NCBI GenBank assembly: GCA_018057925.1
Contig: JAGPCT010000015.1
Span: forward strand, 1-62,120
Direction: 5' to 3'
Source of the DNA: Saprospiraceae bacterium
GTDB taxonomy: Bacteria > Bacteroidota > Bacteroidia > Chitinophagales > Saprospiraceae
Length of the DNA: 62,120 nucleotides
The position numbers were made by a program, and so were the translations under genes. This document shows positions 8,940 through 18,617 of this stretch, piece after piece. The notes below the pieces were generated by a model, which did no database searches, was not told where the DNA came from, and was given only the letters and a program-made list of their open reading frames with translations. Within the stretch, counting starts at the first letter, position 1; each line of letters begins with the position of its first letter.

Positions 8940-10328
8940 TCAAAATCGAATTTCATACATCAAATGGGCACCCAACATTTGATACCTTTCTTTAAAGGGC
9001 ACGCTACTTGAAGTAAAGTTATTGGGATTAATATTAGCCCTGATGGATAATGACAATATGTTATTATAAAGTGGAACACCTATATTCATTCCGGCAATAT
9101 AGGATACACCCAATCGCCTTCTGTACAATGCCGCATCATTAATCAATCCAAACTTGTCCGGCGAAATCATGATATATCCAGTCTGATCAGCAAAAAGATT
9201 AATACTAACACCTGCTTCTAATCCGACAATCAATGAATTGAAATTAGTTTGGAATCCCACCAAGATAGGCAGACTCAACATGTGATGGTAATAATGCCGT
9301 TTTTCATACTTATGAACGTTAGTTTCTGTATAAATTGGACCTTTAATAACAGTAATCGTATCGTGATTTTCTGATTCTGTGATTGAAATGATTCCTATTG
9401 TTGTATCGATTTTAGTATAATGGTCTTCGTATATCATCCTTCGTGTTATCCTACTGTAGTTGAGCCCGGATTTAAAATACAACGGACCATTGACCTGATA
9501 CAACTTACCATATAATGCTGCTTGGATACCTTCTAATGAAACCTCATTTTTCTTTCGTATTCTAAGAACTTCATTTTGGGTGTCGTCACCATCCATTGAT
9601 GCCAAAGGATAAAAAACTCCAATCTCCGGGCCTATAGAAAATGAGTAAACTTTTCTTTGTCTAAAAGTCGGACATTTGACATCAGGCAGAAAACTTATAT
9701 CCTTATTTTTATCCAAAGAAATAAAAGAATTCATCACTGGCAACTTCACAAAATCAACTGAATTATTATCTTTTATGAGTACCATATCGACTGAATTTGC
9801 GAAATCATATTGATTATCCGATACATTTTCCTTCTTCTTTTTAACCAAAGGATAAGATTTCTTTAGAGTATTATTTTCAGAAGATGAATTAAAGGTTATA
9901 TTGGAAATTGAATGATTTTTGCCAGAAGCCAAGAATGTGGTATTGCTTTTAACTTCTTTGCTATTATCCAATTTGGAGCTTTGAGCCAAGTTGTTATTTA
10001 AATTGGAATGATCGACAATTGCGTCCCCGGAATTAGAGGAAACATCCTTTTCATTTGGAGATATTTGACCACGTACATCTTGCTGTTTGACTATGCTTTG
10101 TACATCATTTGAAAATTCTAAAGGACTAACATCCCCCGTCATAGTCCAAATAAAGACAAATGAAGTTATAATCAAGATGCATCCTGCAAAATAACCCCAT
10201 AAAGGAAAAAATCTCCTTTTCTTGTCTTGAGGATTGAACAAAGCTTTAATAAGGGCATCTTCATCCACTTTAACTTCGTGATTAGATAATTTTTTCTTGA
10301 TGTTAGCTTCAAACTTATTATAATTCAT
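8940..10328 (-). CDS. One-piece membrane-anchored beta-barrel protein, putative anti-sigma/sensor (module 1)
   Basis: A 462-residue protein with an unusual layout. Residues 1-40 are charged and cytoplasmic in character (KFEANIKKKLSNHEVKV). Residues 41-63 are a single membrane helix preceded by KKRRF, which orients the N-terminus inside. Residues 64-226 are a polar, Ser/Asn/Lys-rich linker. From about 227 alternating hydrophobic strands begin (YSFSIGPEIGVFYPL, LYFKSGLNYS, SLPILVGFQ, LIVGLEAGVSINL), ending in YEIRF with a terminal Phe, as in outer-membrane beta-barrels of the PorT/OMP_b-brl_2 type. There is no cleavable signal peptide. It overlaps the preceding ECF sigma gene by 4 bases, so it is probably its regulator. 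Function is inferred from context and topology only. Confidence 0.8.
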   Translation of the reverse strand: MNYNKFEANIKKKLSNHEVKVDEDALIKALFNPQDKKRRFFPLWGYFAGCILIITSFVFIWTMTGDVSPLEFSNDVQSIVKQQDVRGQISPNEKDVSSNSGDAIVDHSNLNNNLAQSSKLDNSKEVKSNTTFLASGKNHSISNITFNSSSENNTLKKSYPLVKKKKENVSDNQYDFANSVDMVLIKDNNSVDFVKLPVMNSFISLDKNKDISFLPDVKCPTFRQRKVYSFSIGPEIGVFYPLASMDGDDTQNEVLRIRKKNEVSLEGIQAALYGKLYQVNGPLYFKSGLNYSRITRRMIYEDHYTKIDTTIGIISITESENHDTITVIKGPIYTETNVHKYEKRHYYHHMLSLPILVGFQTNFNSLIVGLEAGVSINLFADQTGYIMISPDKFGLINDAALYRRRLGVSYIAGMNIGVPLYNNILSLSIRANINPNNFTSSSVPFKERYQMLGAHLMYEIRF

Positions 10329-10897
10329 AAGAAAGCTATTTTAGAGTTAAAAAGAGAGTTATTATTTCGGTCTTCCAATTTTTGTATCATTTCAATCAAG
10401 CGCATTCTGGCACGAGTCAACGTTGACCGTGAGCTACTTTCAGTAATATTTAATTCTTCACCAATTTCACGATGACTGAAGCCTTCAACAACAAACATGT
10501 TAAATACAATATATTGGCTATCAGGCAATTTTTTAACCAATTTCATTATCTCATCAACCGTAAAATTACTATAAGCTTCCGGGATATAAGAATGATCAGC
10601 AAATCTCGCTTCTGCTTCTTCTACAAAATGAAGTTTAAAGTATTTATTGTTAATTCTAAGACAATTATTGACAGCTACCTTTCGTGACCATGTAATAAAT
10701 TCAGAATCACCATTATATGTATGTAAATATTTAAATATATTTATAAAAGTCTCTTGCAATGCATCTTTTGCCATTTCTTTATCCTTACAATATCGCTCAC
10801 AAATGGCCAAGAGCTTAGGTGCGAATGTCCGCACTAAAAGCTCTTGACTCTTTTGTTGTCCATTAAGGCAACCTTGTAGTATATTGTCAATATCCAC
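10325..10897 (-). CDS. ECF RNA polymerase sigma factor (module 1)
   Basis: A 190-residue sigma-70 family factor of the extracytoplasmic function type. Region 2 is seen around AKDALQETFINIFKYL, and region 4 as LPDSQYIVFNMFVVEGFSHREIGEELNITESSSRSTLTRARMRL-type helix-turn-helix (quoted in part: HREIGEELNITESSSRSTL). Region 3 is absent, as in all ECF factors. The start is GTG at 10897, directly abutting the TAG stop of the upstream lipoprotein gene (stop 10900-10898), and the stop overlaps the beta-barrel gene, so the three genes are translationally coupled. Target promoters are unknown; autoregulation is usual for such factors. Confidence 0.9.
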   Translation of the reverse strand: MDIDNILQGCLNGQQKSQELLVRTFAPKLLAICERYCKDKEMAKDALQETFINIFKYLHTYNGDSEFITWSRKVAVNNCLRINNKYFKLHFVEEAEARFADHSYIPEAYSNFTVDEIMKLVKKLPDSQYIVFNMFVVEGFSHREIGEELNITESSSRSTLTRARMRLIEMIQKLEDRNNNSLFNSKIAFL

Positions 10898-13162
10898 CTA
10901 TAAGATTTTAACCTTTTTATGTGCAATAAAACAACCGGTAATAGCATCTTTCACTACAACATAATAATATCCGGGCGGCAATCCGGTTTTATTTACATTT
11001 ACATAATCAACACTAAGATCAAATATACTATAAATAGCTACATTTCCGGCATCACAATTATAACAGCTTCCTGTTCCAGTATTATATTCAATTTTATTAC
11101 CTTCAATTATTTCTTCATTTAACATATTGGTGATCTTCAATCCGTCATAGTTGGGCAATTTAATTTCAAAGTTTTTTTGACAATTCGCTCCTCCATATAT
11201 ATCACCATACACTTTATAACCCGTTTCAAAGACATTTAATCCTTCTAAATCAGCTTTATTTGTTAAATTTTTATAGAATCCATTTTCCCCTTGTAACTTT
11301 CCACTGTCAAAGTTGCCACTCAAATTATAAAAATTGGCTTGACAATAGGAGATATTATCAATATGAGGATAATTTTTGGGATCGATGGTAACAGTAATTT
11401 CTTTGCTGCACCCTATAGAATTACTTACTGTTACAGCGTATTCAGTAATATGATCAGGGCTTACAGTGACTTCCTTATTCTGACTTCCCGTTGTCCATTC
11501 TACCTTATTGAAGTTTTTACCTTCCACACGCATGACTATCGGCCATTTGCAATCGGTAACTTTAATTTCTGCTTGAATTTGCCCGGGCACTTCTTTACTA
11601 AAAACCTTACTACAACTTTGGTCTAAGTTATCTGTCACTGTAACAGCATACACATGCGGTTCAGTAGATGTTATAGAAACACTATTTCCGGCAATGCCAT
11701 TACTCCACAAGTACGTATATTGACCACTCCCACCCGATACATGAATCGATAAAGAGTCGCATTGGGCGATAAAGTTCCCACTGAGATTACACCCATTTTT
11801 ACATACATCTAAAGAATAAAGCACATTGGATTCAACAAATGGTTCATTTGCGGAAAATTTACCGGTTGACATTTCAATTCCAACCATCTCAATATCTTTT
11901 AATTCACATACATAATTATATAGGTTGAAGACAGTCTCACCGGACTCCACATCTAAAATAACGTATTGTTCATTTTTCTTAAGTAGGATTGCCGAACCTT
12001 CAACCAAATTATCATTGCATAAGACCCGAACTGTTATCATTTTTCTATTAGAATCAATGACTATATCGTCTAATACAGTGTTCTGACTAAGCGCTGGCGT
12101 TTCTTTTAATATAGATTTTTGTGGACATGTAATCGATGAAAGTTTAATATGAAGTGAATTTCCTTTGGGTAATTTACCATTAAAAAAGCCTTTTGAATCT
12201 GTATATCCTGAATAAACAGGCAAATTAAGTCCATTTGACGTACATGTAATATCCACTTTAATTTGACTTAATGGAATGCCTTGAGCATCAACAACACGAC
12301 AGCTCAAGTCAATAAGTTCAAATGGTTTACCCAATATATAATGCCCTAATTGTTGAATCTCTCCCGAATAACCATTTCCATTATTAGAAGCCAAGGAAGA
12401 TTGAACCCACATTCCTTGATTAAAGTCGAAGCGCCACAGAGGTAAATTTTCATTTCCACCACTTATAGGAAGGTCTAATACAGCTTTCTTTTCTTCATTC
12501 AGAATCAATGGATTGCCAAATTCACTATAAGCATTTATAAAAAAAAGAGCTGCAGCGCCAATAGAAACACGGCTTTCATTATCATCAATTCCGATGAGAC
12601 CACCCGGCATGACTATACCTAAATTTGTATCAGTAGGCTTATAGTTATATGCATCAATAAACACTATCCCATTATATGGTTGATTTTGTTCAGTTATAAA
12701 GGCATTTGGCGGGAAAGTAATTTTCACTCCGTCAGTTAATTCAATTATTCCTCCTGAGGTAGAAGATATTTTAAAGTGAACTTTGTTTCTTCTCAATTGA
12801 ATATAACTGTAACCGGTGCTGTTAGACTGAGGATAAATAAAATCCGAAGCATTATTATACCCATCTTTGGATACTGAAATTAAGGTACCTTGTACATCCA
12901 TTTTTGTCTTTTTAAATACAAAAACTCCGGATTCATTGGTTGTCGTTTGGGTATTATAAATTTCGACCTTTGCATGTGGTATAGGATTCCCGTCCTGATC
13001 GACGACCAAGCCATATATACTTGAAACAACCTCTTGATAAATGATTGGACTCTTTTGCTCTTTCTCCTTGATATCTATATCCAAATCATCTCTATGACAT
13101 GATATAGATGAAAACCCTAAGATTAAAATAAACAAACCTAAAAACCTTGACATAAGCTTCAT
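10898..13162 (-). CDS. Surface lipoprotein with carboxypeptidase-regulatory-like and SprB/PKD-like domains
   Basis: A 754-residue protein with a signal peptide and lipobox ending at C22 (GFSSISC), followed by an acidic stretch (HRDDLDIDIKEKE). The first domain is a carboxypeptidase-regulatory-like beta-sandwich (YGLVVDQDGNPIPHAKVEI ... GVFVFKK); a second copy starts at CRVVDAQGIPLSQIKVDI. A SprB/PKD-like repeat follows (VSGGSGQYTYLWSNG ... YAVTVTDN), with a degenerate second copy (EYAVTVSNSIGCSKEI). No catalytic residues are recognised. It is the first gene of the unit with the ECF sigma factor and the one-piece beta-barrel protein, so it may be the surface partner or ligand-binding component of that module; this is inference. 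Confidence 0.82.
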   Translation of the reverse strand: MKLMSRFLGLFILILGFSSISCHRDDLDIDIKEKEQKSPIIYQEVVSSIYGLVVDQDGNPIPHAKVEIYNTQTTTNESGVFVFKKTKMDVQGTLISVSKDGYNNASDFIYPQSNSTGYSYIQLRRNKVHFKISSTSGGIIELTDGVKITFPPNAFITEQNQPYNGIVFIDAYNYKPTDTNLGIVMPGGLIGIDDNESRVSIGAAALFFINAYSEFGNPLILNEEKKAVLDLPISGGNENLPLWRFDFNQGMWVQSSLASNNGNGYSGEIQQLGHYILGKPFELIDLSCRVVDAQGIPLSQIKVDITCTSNGLNLPVYSGYTDSKGFFNGKLPKGNSLHIKLSSITCPQKSILKETPALSQNTVLDDIVIDSNRKMITVRVLCNDNLVEGSAILLKKNEQYVILDVESGETVFNLYNYVCELKDIEMVGIEMSTGKFSANEPFVESNVLYSLDVCKNGCNLSGNFIAQCDSLSIHVSGGSGQYTYLWSNGIAGNSVSITSTEPHVYAVTVTDNLDQSCSKVFSKEVPGQIQAEIKVTDCKWPIVMRVEGKNFNKVEWTTGSQNKEVTVSPDHITEYAVTVSNSIGCSKEITVTIDPKNYPHIDNISYCQANFYNLSGNFDSGKLQGENGFYKNLTNKADLEGLNVFETGYKVYGDIYGGANCQKNFEIKLPNYDGLKITNMLNEEIIEGNKIEYNTGTGSCYNCDAGNVAIYSIFDLSVDYVNVNKTGLPPGYYYVVVKDAITGCFIAHKKVKIL

Positions 13163-13528
13163 TCAGTTATTGAGCTTTAATACAATCTCATAATATAAAT
13201 ATAATGTATCAATTTTCAACAAGTTAGATAATTTTTAAATCCAAATCCAACATAAAAAATGCTGAATCAAAAAACGATTCATAAACAATGATTCTAATTA
13301 ATCATAGAAATGAGTCGCTAATCCGGACTTACCTCAAAATCCAACTGATATCAATTTTGATACAGAATATATGACTTAAAGAGTTAAAATTAATTAAAAA
13401 CGCTGCATCGCAATTATTAAAATTATCTGCTAAGTAAACAATTATCTCATTTAGCAATAAAAATAGAAAAACCAATGCCAAGTTGAAAATCAAATTTGCC
13501 ACTGATTATGTGTATGAAATTGGAAATC
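13163..13528 (-). other. Gene-free stretch upstream of the sigma unit
   Basis: This 366-base AT-rich gap separates the glyA stop from the start of the lipoprotein-sigma operon, so it should contain that operon's promoter. I could not place a convincing TAnnTTTG box; TATATTTA on the minus strand near 13191 is the closest. Bases 13240-13370 show faint similarity to the 150-bp repeat. Confidence 0.4.
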
Positions 13529-14803
13529 TTAAAAATCACCTTCATACAATGCAAAATGCTTCATCTTCTCATTAACAGCTTTTTTAACTGCTTCAATTTT
13601 ATTTTCATTACCCATATTCATTAGCACTTCATCAATAAAGCCAACGACTTCACGACAATCATTTTCATTAAAACCTCGTGTAGTAACTGCAGGTGCACCT
13701 ACTCTAATACCTGAGGTAATGGTTGGTTTCTCGGTATCAAAAGGTACCATATTTTTATTTACCGTAATATCGGCTTTAATAAGTGCATTTTCAGCATCTC
13801 TCCCGGTTATACCTTTAGAATGGAGGTTGAGCAAAACCAAATGATTATCCGTTCCGCCACTTAAAACATCGTAGCCTTTCTCCTTAAAGGCATCACTAAA
13901 GGCAGCTGCATTATGAATAACCTGTTGGATATAAGTTTTATAAGTTGGTTGCAATGCTTCATGAAATGCTACAGCCTTTGCAGCAATCACGTGTTCCAAT
14001 GGACCGCCTTGCATTCCCGGGAAAACGCCACTGTTTAAAACAGCAGACATTTGAATAGATTTTCCCTTAGAAGTTAATCTACCCCATGGATTGTCAAAGT
14101 CTTTACCCATCATAATTATTCCACCACGAGGTCCTCGTAAAGTCTTATGTGTTGTCGAAGTTATAATATGACAATGAGGAACAGGATCATTCAAGAATCC
14201 GGTTGCTATCAATCCCGCGGGGTGTGCGATGTCAGCAAGTAAAAGTGCGCCTACCGAATCAGCAATCTCTCTAAATCTTTTATAATCCCAGTCTCTGCTA
14301 TATGCCGATGCTCCACAAATAATCAATTTGGGATGCTCTTTTTCAGCAATTTCCGCCACTTTGTCCATATCAATCAATCCGGTATCTTTCTCAACACCAT
14401 AGAAGACCGGGGTATATACCTTTCCAGAATAGTTTACCGGTGAGCCATGCGATAAGTGGCCACCGTGAGACAAATTAAAACCCAATACTTTATCAAAAGG
14501 ATTGAGGCATGCCAAAAAGACGGCTGCATTTGCCTGAGCGCCACTATGTGGCTGAACATTGGCATATTCTACACCAAATAATTCCTTCAACCTATCAATA
14601 GCAAGTTGTTCTACTTCATCGACGACCTCACACCCACCATAATAACGCTTACCCGGATAGCCCTCAGCATATTTATTGGTAAGGACAGTGCCCATCGCCT
14701 TTATAACTTGGGCAGATGCAAAATTTTCAGATGCAATAAGTTCAATACCTTCTCGCTGTCTGTGTAGTTCTTTGGCAATTAATGCCGGTATAATATGATC
14801 CAT
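13529..14803 (-). CDS. glyA: Serine hydroxymethyltransferase
   Basis: A 424-residue PLP enzyme that converts serine and tetrahydrofolate to glycine and 5,10-methylene-tetrahydrofolate, the main source of one-carbon units. The conserved N-terminal [10 protein letters not shown] (21-30) and [13 protein letters not shown] are present, and the PLP lysine is K230 in the [13 protein letters not shown] motif. Length matches the family (about 420). The gene is monocistronic, with a -7 box just upstream and a diverged repeat copy further upstream. The ATG at 14803 gives the expected N-terminus, although it is slightly shorter than in E. coli. Confidence 0.97.
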   Translation of the reverse strand: MDHIIPALIAKELHRQREGIELIASENFASAQVIKAMGTVLTNKYAEGYPGKRYYGGCEVVDEVEQLAIDRLKELFGVEYANVQPHSGAQANAAVFLACLNPFDKVLGFNLSHGGHLSHGSPVNYSGKVYTPVFYGVEKDTGLIDMDKVAEIAEKEHPKLIICGASAYSRDWDYKRFREIADSVGALLLADIAHPAGLIATGFLNDPVPHCHIITSTTHKTLRGPRGGIIMMGKDFDNPWGRLTSKGKSIQMSAVLNSGVFPGMQGGPLEHVIAAKAVAFHEALQPTYKTYIQQVIHNAAAFSDAFKEKGYDVLSGGTDNHLVLLNLHSKGITGRDAENALIKADITVNKNMVPFDTEKPTITSGIRVGAPAVTTRGFNENDCREVVGFIDEVLMNMGNENKIEAVKKAVNEKMKHFALYEGDF

Positions 14804-14819
14804 TTTTTAAAATTATTAG

Positions 14820-14827
14820 CAAATTTA
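14820..14827 (-). promoter_or_regulatory. -7 box for glyA
   Basis: Minus strand reads TAAATTTG, matching TAnnTTTG, 17 bases before the start codon. A TTTG lies further upstream at 14843-14846, with a spacer of 15 bases, shorter than the usual 19-21. Confidence 0.45.
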
Positions 14828-14886
14828 ATATTAATAAAGTATCAAAAGGTGGCGATGTAGCTGTTTTCCAATATTATTGTTATTAA

Positions 14887-15032
14887 AACCAAATTCCTCG
14901 TTAGAAAAATGCGGTATCGATTTACGACTCAATATCAATCATTAAAAAGCCATTGAATCGATTCTAATTTCGATATATCACTCATAATTAACACTATACG
15001 ATTTTAAAAACCATTACTACTACATTCGGATT
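14887..15032 (-). repeat. 150-bp repeat, diverged copy H
   Basis: Begins AACCAAATTCC and keeps ATGCGGTATCGATTTACGACTC, the CACTCATAATTAACACTATACG core and the terminal ATTCGGATTT, all in reverse orientation. The central hairpin is decayed (CAATCATTAAAAAGCCATTG). It lies between the amylase stop and the glyA promoter. Confidence 0.7.
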
Positions 15033-15076
15033 TAAATAAATTGGACAAGTAAAATAATTTCATTTGACCTAATAAC

Positions 15077-17875
15077 CTATTTAACAATAATTACTTTAGA
15101 TATCCCCACTCTATTATCCAACGATACTTTTAAAACATAGACACCGCCGGGAATCTCATTGACAGGCAAAGACAAAACCGGTCCGATATCAGTAATTTCG
15201 ACTTGTTTGATAACTATACCTGAAAGGTTTTGAATTGCAATTTTTATACTGCCATGATGATTTTCAGGCATGACTATATTCAGCACATCGCTTGTGGGAT
15301 TGGGAAACACTGTAAAATCCAAGTCACTACGATTCAACGGATTAGACGAAAGTATAAAACCCGGGTTATAAATTTTCTTATTTAAATATACTTTATATTC
15401 TCCTTCTTTAAGCGTAATTTGTTTAGGAAAAACATTACCTTGAATACTATCAATCCCAAGGTAATTATAATACCATTCATTTGTTGGAAAAGTAATAGCT
15501 TTACTTCCATCCGTTACGTCAAAATTACCAATAACAACCATTTTTAAATCATCATTGTCAGCAATAATTGATTTATAAAGCCCTGACAAGTCATATTGTA
15601 TATCCCCGGAACTAAACACTTGGCTATAATGATGTTTTAAATGTGTCAAGCCGGCAATTATAGAATACAATTTTCGTCGGTTTACTTGATGGACATAATC
15701 CCATTTTATTGGTTTCGGATCTGTCCTGCATCCATTATTAATCGAGCCATCGGGACAAGTATTGATAGAATAGTCATAGCCTACTTCGCCAAATTGCCAT
15801 AACATTTTTGGGCCGGGAATGGTATAAAAAAATGCTGCAGCCATACCTACTCTATCCAAAGCAATATTTTCATTTTTAATATTATAACCGGCAGAACTTG
15901 ATTTTCCTTCACTTTTTGCTTTGAACATAATCCTCTCCTCATCGTGGCTTTCCATATATGAAACAAGATTTGGATCTCTCCAACCTCTTTGTTTATAATA
16001 ACTCCAGCTTAAGTTGGCTGCATTGCCTTTGACATTTTCACCATAATCAAAAGAGCTATTTCCCCACATCATCATTCCATTTTCACTCAACTTTTTCTCT
16101 TCTTTATTATCCGCAAAGTGTTCCAAGATAATATAAGCATCCGGGCTTACAGACCTAATCTGATCTGCATAACCTTTTAAAATTGCTATCCTCGATGCAT
16201 CATACTGTCCCCATTTGTTTACATCATTCGGATTATTAGTTTGTGTAAACCCTTTAGACAAGTCGAAACGGAATCCATCAAAACGGTATTCAGCCAACCA
16301 GTCTTTTAGTATTTGATTGACATATCTCTTGGTAGAAGGGCTTTCGTGATTGAAGTCAAACCCAACATTAAAGGGATGTCGAGCATCCGGATTAAACCAA
16401 GGGTTATCATTGGCCGGCTTATTTTGGGTTGCATTCCAATACATTTGAACCATTGGGTTCTGTCCAAAGGCATGATTAAAAACAACATCTGCTATCACCG
16501 CAATGCCTTGACTATGTGCTGCATCTATAAAGGCTTTTAGCTTATGACTTCCTCCATAATATTTATCAATAGCATTGTGTAGGGATACATTATAACCCCA
16601 ACTAATATTACCTTCAAATTCACTGACAGGCATAAGTTCTATCGCATTGACTCCCAATCGCTTAAAATAGGACAACGTATCTATTAGATCCTTATAATCA
16701 TGCGATTGTATAAAATCCCTTATAAGCAATTCATATACTACCAAATCGCCTTTTTGAGGCTTTACAAAATTTGTATTGACCCAATTATAAGCATTATACA
16801 TATAGATATGAGATACCAAACCTTTGGTTTTACCTTTTGGATAAGTTGGCATTGACGGGTAAGTTATTGCTTCAATATACTTGTCATCGGCATCATCCAA
16901 TACTTCTTTACTAAGCGGATCAGGTATTCTTAAACCATCTTCAAACCAAATTTGATAATTAAATATTCCTTCAAGCCCAGACGTATCAACCTTAGCCCAC
17001 AAAAATTGACCATCTTGTGATTGGTGCATTTGAAAAGCCGACACTGGATACCAATTGCTAAAATTACCCACTAAAAATGCAACATTCTTTCGAGGCGCTT
17101 CTACGACAACAATTGCTTCGTGTTGATCATAATAATTAAACCCCAATTTCATCCCATCCGGGACATCGATAATTTCAGGTGTTTCACCAACTGACCACAC
17201 AAAAGAGGTATCGATAACTTCATTGTCATCTTGCATTTGTATGTTAAAAAAATACGTTCCGGAAGCATTAAGCGAATACTGTTTTTGCAAAGAAGTCCCA
17301 TTAACATCGGAGACAATACTATCATTTATACTTAAAGTAATTCTTGCCGCATGGGACGTCAACAAATCGAGGTCAAAAATGGTATTGAGTGGAACGACTT
17401 TGCTGATTAGCTCCGGTTTACTGACAATAATTTGTAAATTTGTGCTATTATCGGGCATATAATAGAAAATATCACCACCGGTAGAAGTTTTGCCTTCTTT
17501 ACTTCCATTGACATTTCTAAAAACAAAAGCAAGTTGTTTCACGATTTCGCCGTCAGGAACGCCATAGAAACTTTTGATACTGTATGAAATAGAATAAAGA
17601 TTGTCTGCGACTTTGGTCATTTTTACCTTTGGGTCATTTGTACCCCAATTTCCTTGCACATATTTCCAGTCAGATCCACTGCTACTTTTATCAGTAATTA
17701 AACCGGTATGCATATAAACATCGCAATTACAGTCTTTAAGCCCACCATTGCCTTGAGTGGCATCATAATATACTGTAATTAAGGAATTAATATTGGGAAA
17801 TGCAGGCTCGATAGTTACCTGACTATATCCACAATAAAAAGATAATAAAGCCACAAGGCAAAAAAAGTACTTCAT
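15077..17875 (-). CDS. Secreted alpha-amylase family protein (GH13) with T9SS domain
   Basis: A 932-residue protein that should hydrolyse alpha-glucans outside the cell. It has a signal peptide (1-18, ending YCGYSQ) and an N-terminal beta-sandwich module of about 140 residues, then a linker domain. A carbohydrate-binding/E-set-like segment (VAFLVGNFSNWYPVSAFQM) precedes the GH13 (beta/alpha)8 barrel. The barrel carries AVIADVVFNHAFG, the nucleophile Asp in DGFRFDLSKGF, the acid/base Glu in IILEHFAD and the third Asp in SHDEERI. A T9SS type A domain ends it (VFPNPTSDVLNIV ... GVYVLKVSLDNRVGISKVI). All catalytic residues are present. It is monocistronic. Precise specificity (amylase, pullulanase, neopullulanase) is uncertain. 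Confidence 0.93.
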   Translation of the reverse strand: MKYFFCLVALLSFYCGYSQVTIEPAFPNINSLITVYYDATQGNGGLKDCNCDVYMHTGLITDKSSSGSDWKYVQGNWGTNDPKVKMTKVADNLYSISYSIKSFYGVPDGEIVKQLAFVFRNVNGSKEGKTSTGGDIFYYMPDNSTNLQIIVSKPELISKVVPLNTIFDLDLLTSHAARITLSINDSIVSDVNGTSLQKQYSLNASGTYFFNIQMQDDNEVIDTSFVWSVGETPEIIDVPDGMKLGFNYYDQHEAIVVVEAPRKNVAFLVGNFSNWYPVSAFQMHQSQDGQFLWAKVDTSGLEGIFNYQIWFEDGLRIPDPLSKEVLDDADDKYIEAITYPSMPTYPKGKTKGLVSHIYMYNAYNWVNTNFVKPQKGDLVVYELLIRDFIQSHDYKDLIDTLSYFKRLGVNAIELMPVSEFEGNISWGYNVSLHNAIDKYYGGSHKLKAFIDAAHSQGIAVIADVVFNHAFGQNPMVQMYWNATQNKPANDNPWFNPDARHPFNVGFDFNHESPSTKRYVNQILKDWLAEYRFDGFRFDLSKGFTQTNNPNDVNKWGQYDASRIAILKGYADQIRSVSPDAYIILEHFADNKEEKKLSENGMMMWGNSSFDYGENVKGNAANLSWSYYKQRGWRDPNLVSYMESHDEERIMFKAKSEGKSSSAGYNIKNENIALDRVGMAAAFFYTIPGPKMLWQFGEVGYDYSINTCPDGSINNGCRTDPKPIKWDYVHQVNRRKLYSIIAGLTHLKHHYSQVFSSGDIQYDLSGLYKSIIADNDDLKMVVIGNFDVTDGSKAITFPTNEWYYNYLGIDSIQGNVFPKQITLKEGEYKVYLNKKIYNPGFILSSNPLNRSDLDFTVFPNPTSDVLNIVMPENHHGSIKIAIQNLSGIVIKQVEITDIGPVLSLPVNEIPGGVYVLKVSLDNRVGISKVIIVK

Positions 17876-18233
17876 AAATATATCAATTATTTAAATAAAG
17901 ATATAAATATACTATCAATTCCAAAGAATTAAAGTCAAGGTTCATAAATAAATTAAAAACTAAACAATGGCCATTACCAAATTCATTTACAATGTTATTA
18001 TATTTTATTATATATATATTTTCCTATATATCTGTATTTTTTAAAATTAAATGTTTTAAAATTTATATTTTTATAATTGACATAGGACATTGAATAAATA
18101 ACTCACGTACAACATTCTAACTTAAAATATTAAAAAAAACTCTAAATATATCTTGAAAATCAACATGTTTTATTACCTTTGCGCCGCTAATCAAGATCTT
18201 AGTGATTCAATTTGGTAACCTTAAAAATTAAAA
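17876..18233. other. Divergent promoter region between amylase and rpsO
   Basis: This 358-base, extremely AT-rich gap (a TA-repeat-like tract near 17998-18035) carries the promoters of the two divergent genes. Only the rpsO promoter could be placed (see that entry). No gene or repeat copy was seen. Confidence 0.6.
18153..18181 (+). promoter_or_regulatory. Promoter of rpsO
   Basis: TTG at 18153-18155 and TACCTTTG at 18174-18181 match the Bacteroidota -33 (TTTG) and -7 (TAnnTTTG) boxes with an 18-base spacer, 52 bases before the rpsO start codon. Confidence 0.7.
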
Positions 18234-18509
18234 ATGGGTATTTATCTTAAAAAAGAAAAAGTAAGCGAAATATTCGCTGAGCATGGTGGATCTGCATCAA
18301 ACACTGGTAGTGTTGAGGGTCAGATCGCATTATTTACATTTAAAATAGAACAACTGTCACAGCATTTAAAAAGCAACCGCAAAGATCATGCTTGTACACG
18401 TTCTCTCTTAGCCATGGTTGGTAAGAGAAAAAGATTACTTCAATATTTGATGAGAAATGATATTGTAAAATATCGAGCCCTTATCGAAAAATTAGGAATA
18501 CGTAAATAA
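18234..18509 (+). CDS. rpsO: 30S ribosomal protein S15
   Basis: A 91-residue primary 16S rRNA-binding protein of the small subunit platform. The family core is clear: TGSVEGQIALFTFKIEQLSQHL, then KDHACTRSLLAMVGKRKRLL and YLMRNDIVKYRALIEKLGIR. (The motif is quoted in pieces; the conserved H-L-K...D-H...R-L-L residues are all there.) Length is normal (about 89). It precedes pnp, the classical rpsO-pnp order, but an intrinsic terminator lies between them. Confidence 0.98.
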   Translation: MGIYLKKEKVSEIFAEHGGSASNTGSVEGQIALFTFKIEQLSQHLKSNRKDHACTRSLLAMVGKRKRLLQYLMRNDIVKYRALIEKLGIRK

Positions 18510-18510
18510 C

Positions 18511-18553
18511 AAAAAAGGGGTGTTTCAAATAAAAAGAAACACTCTTTTTTTTT
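18511..18553 (+). terminator. Intrinsic terminator between rpsO and pnp
   Basis: GTGTTTC (18520-18526) pairs with GAAACAC (18536-18542), followed by a run of T with one C near its start. It begins right after the rpsO stop, so pnp probably has its own promoter or depends on read-through. Confidence 0.85.
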
Positions 18554-18617
18554 ATCACCTTCCAACATTTTACTTCCATTCACTTAATTTTCTATTCATT
18601 TTATAAACTTAATCCTA

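Noticed and set aside
13240-13370. Possible further copy of the 150-bp repeat
   Set aside because: Only scattered similarity (AATCCAAATCC ... ATGCTGAATC ... AACGATTCATAA); ends and hairpins cannot be aligned with confidence.
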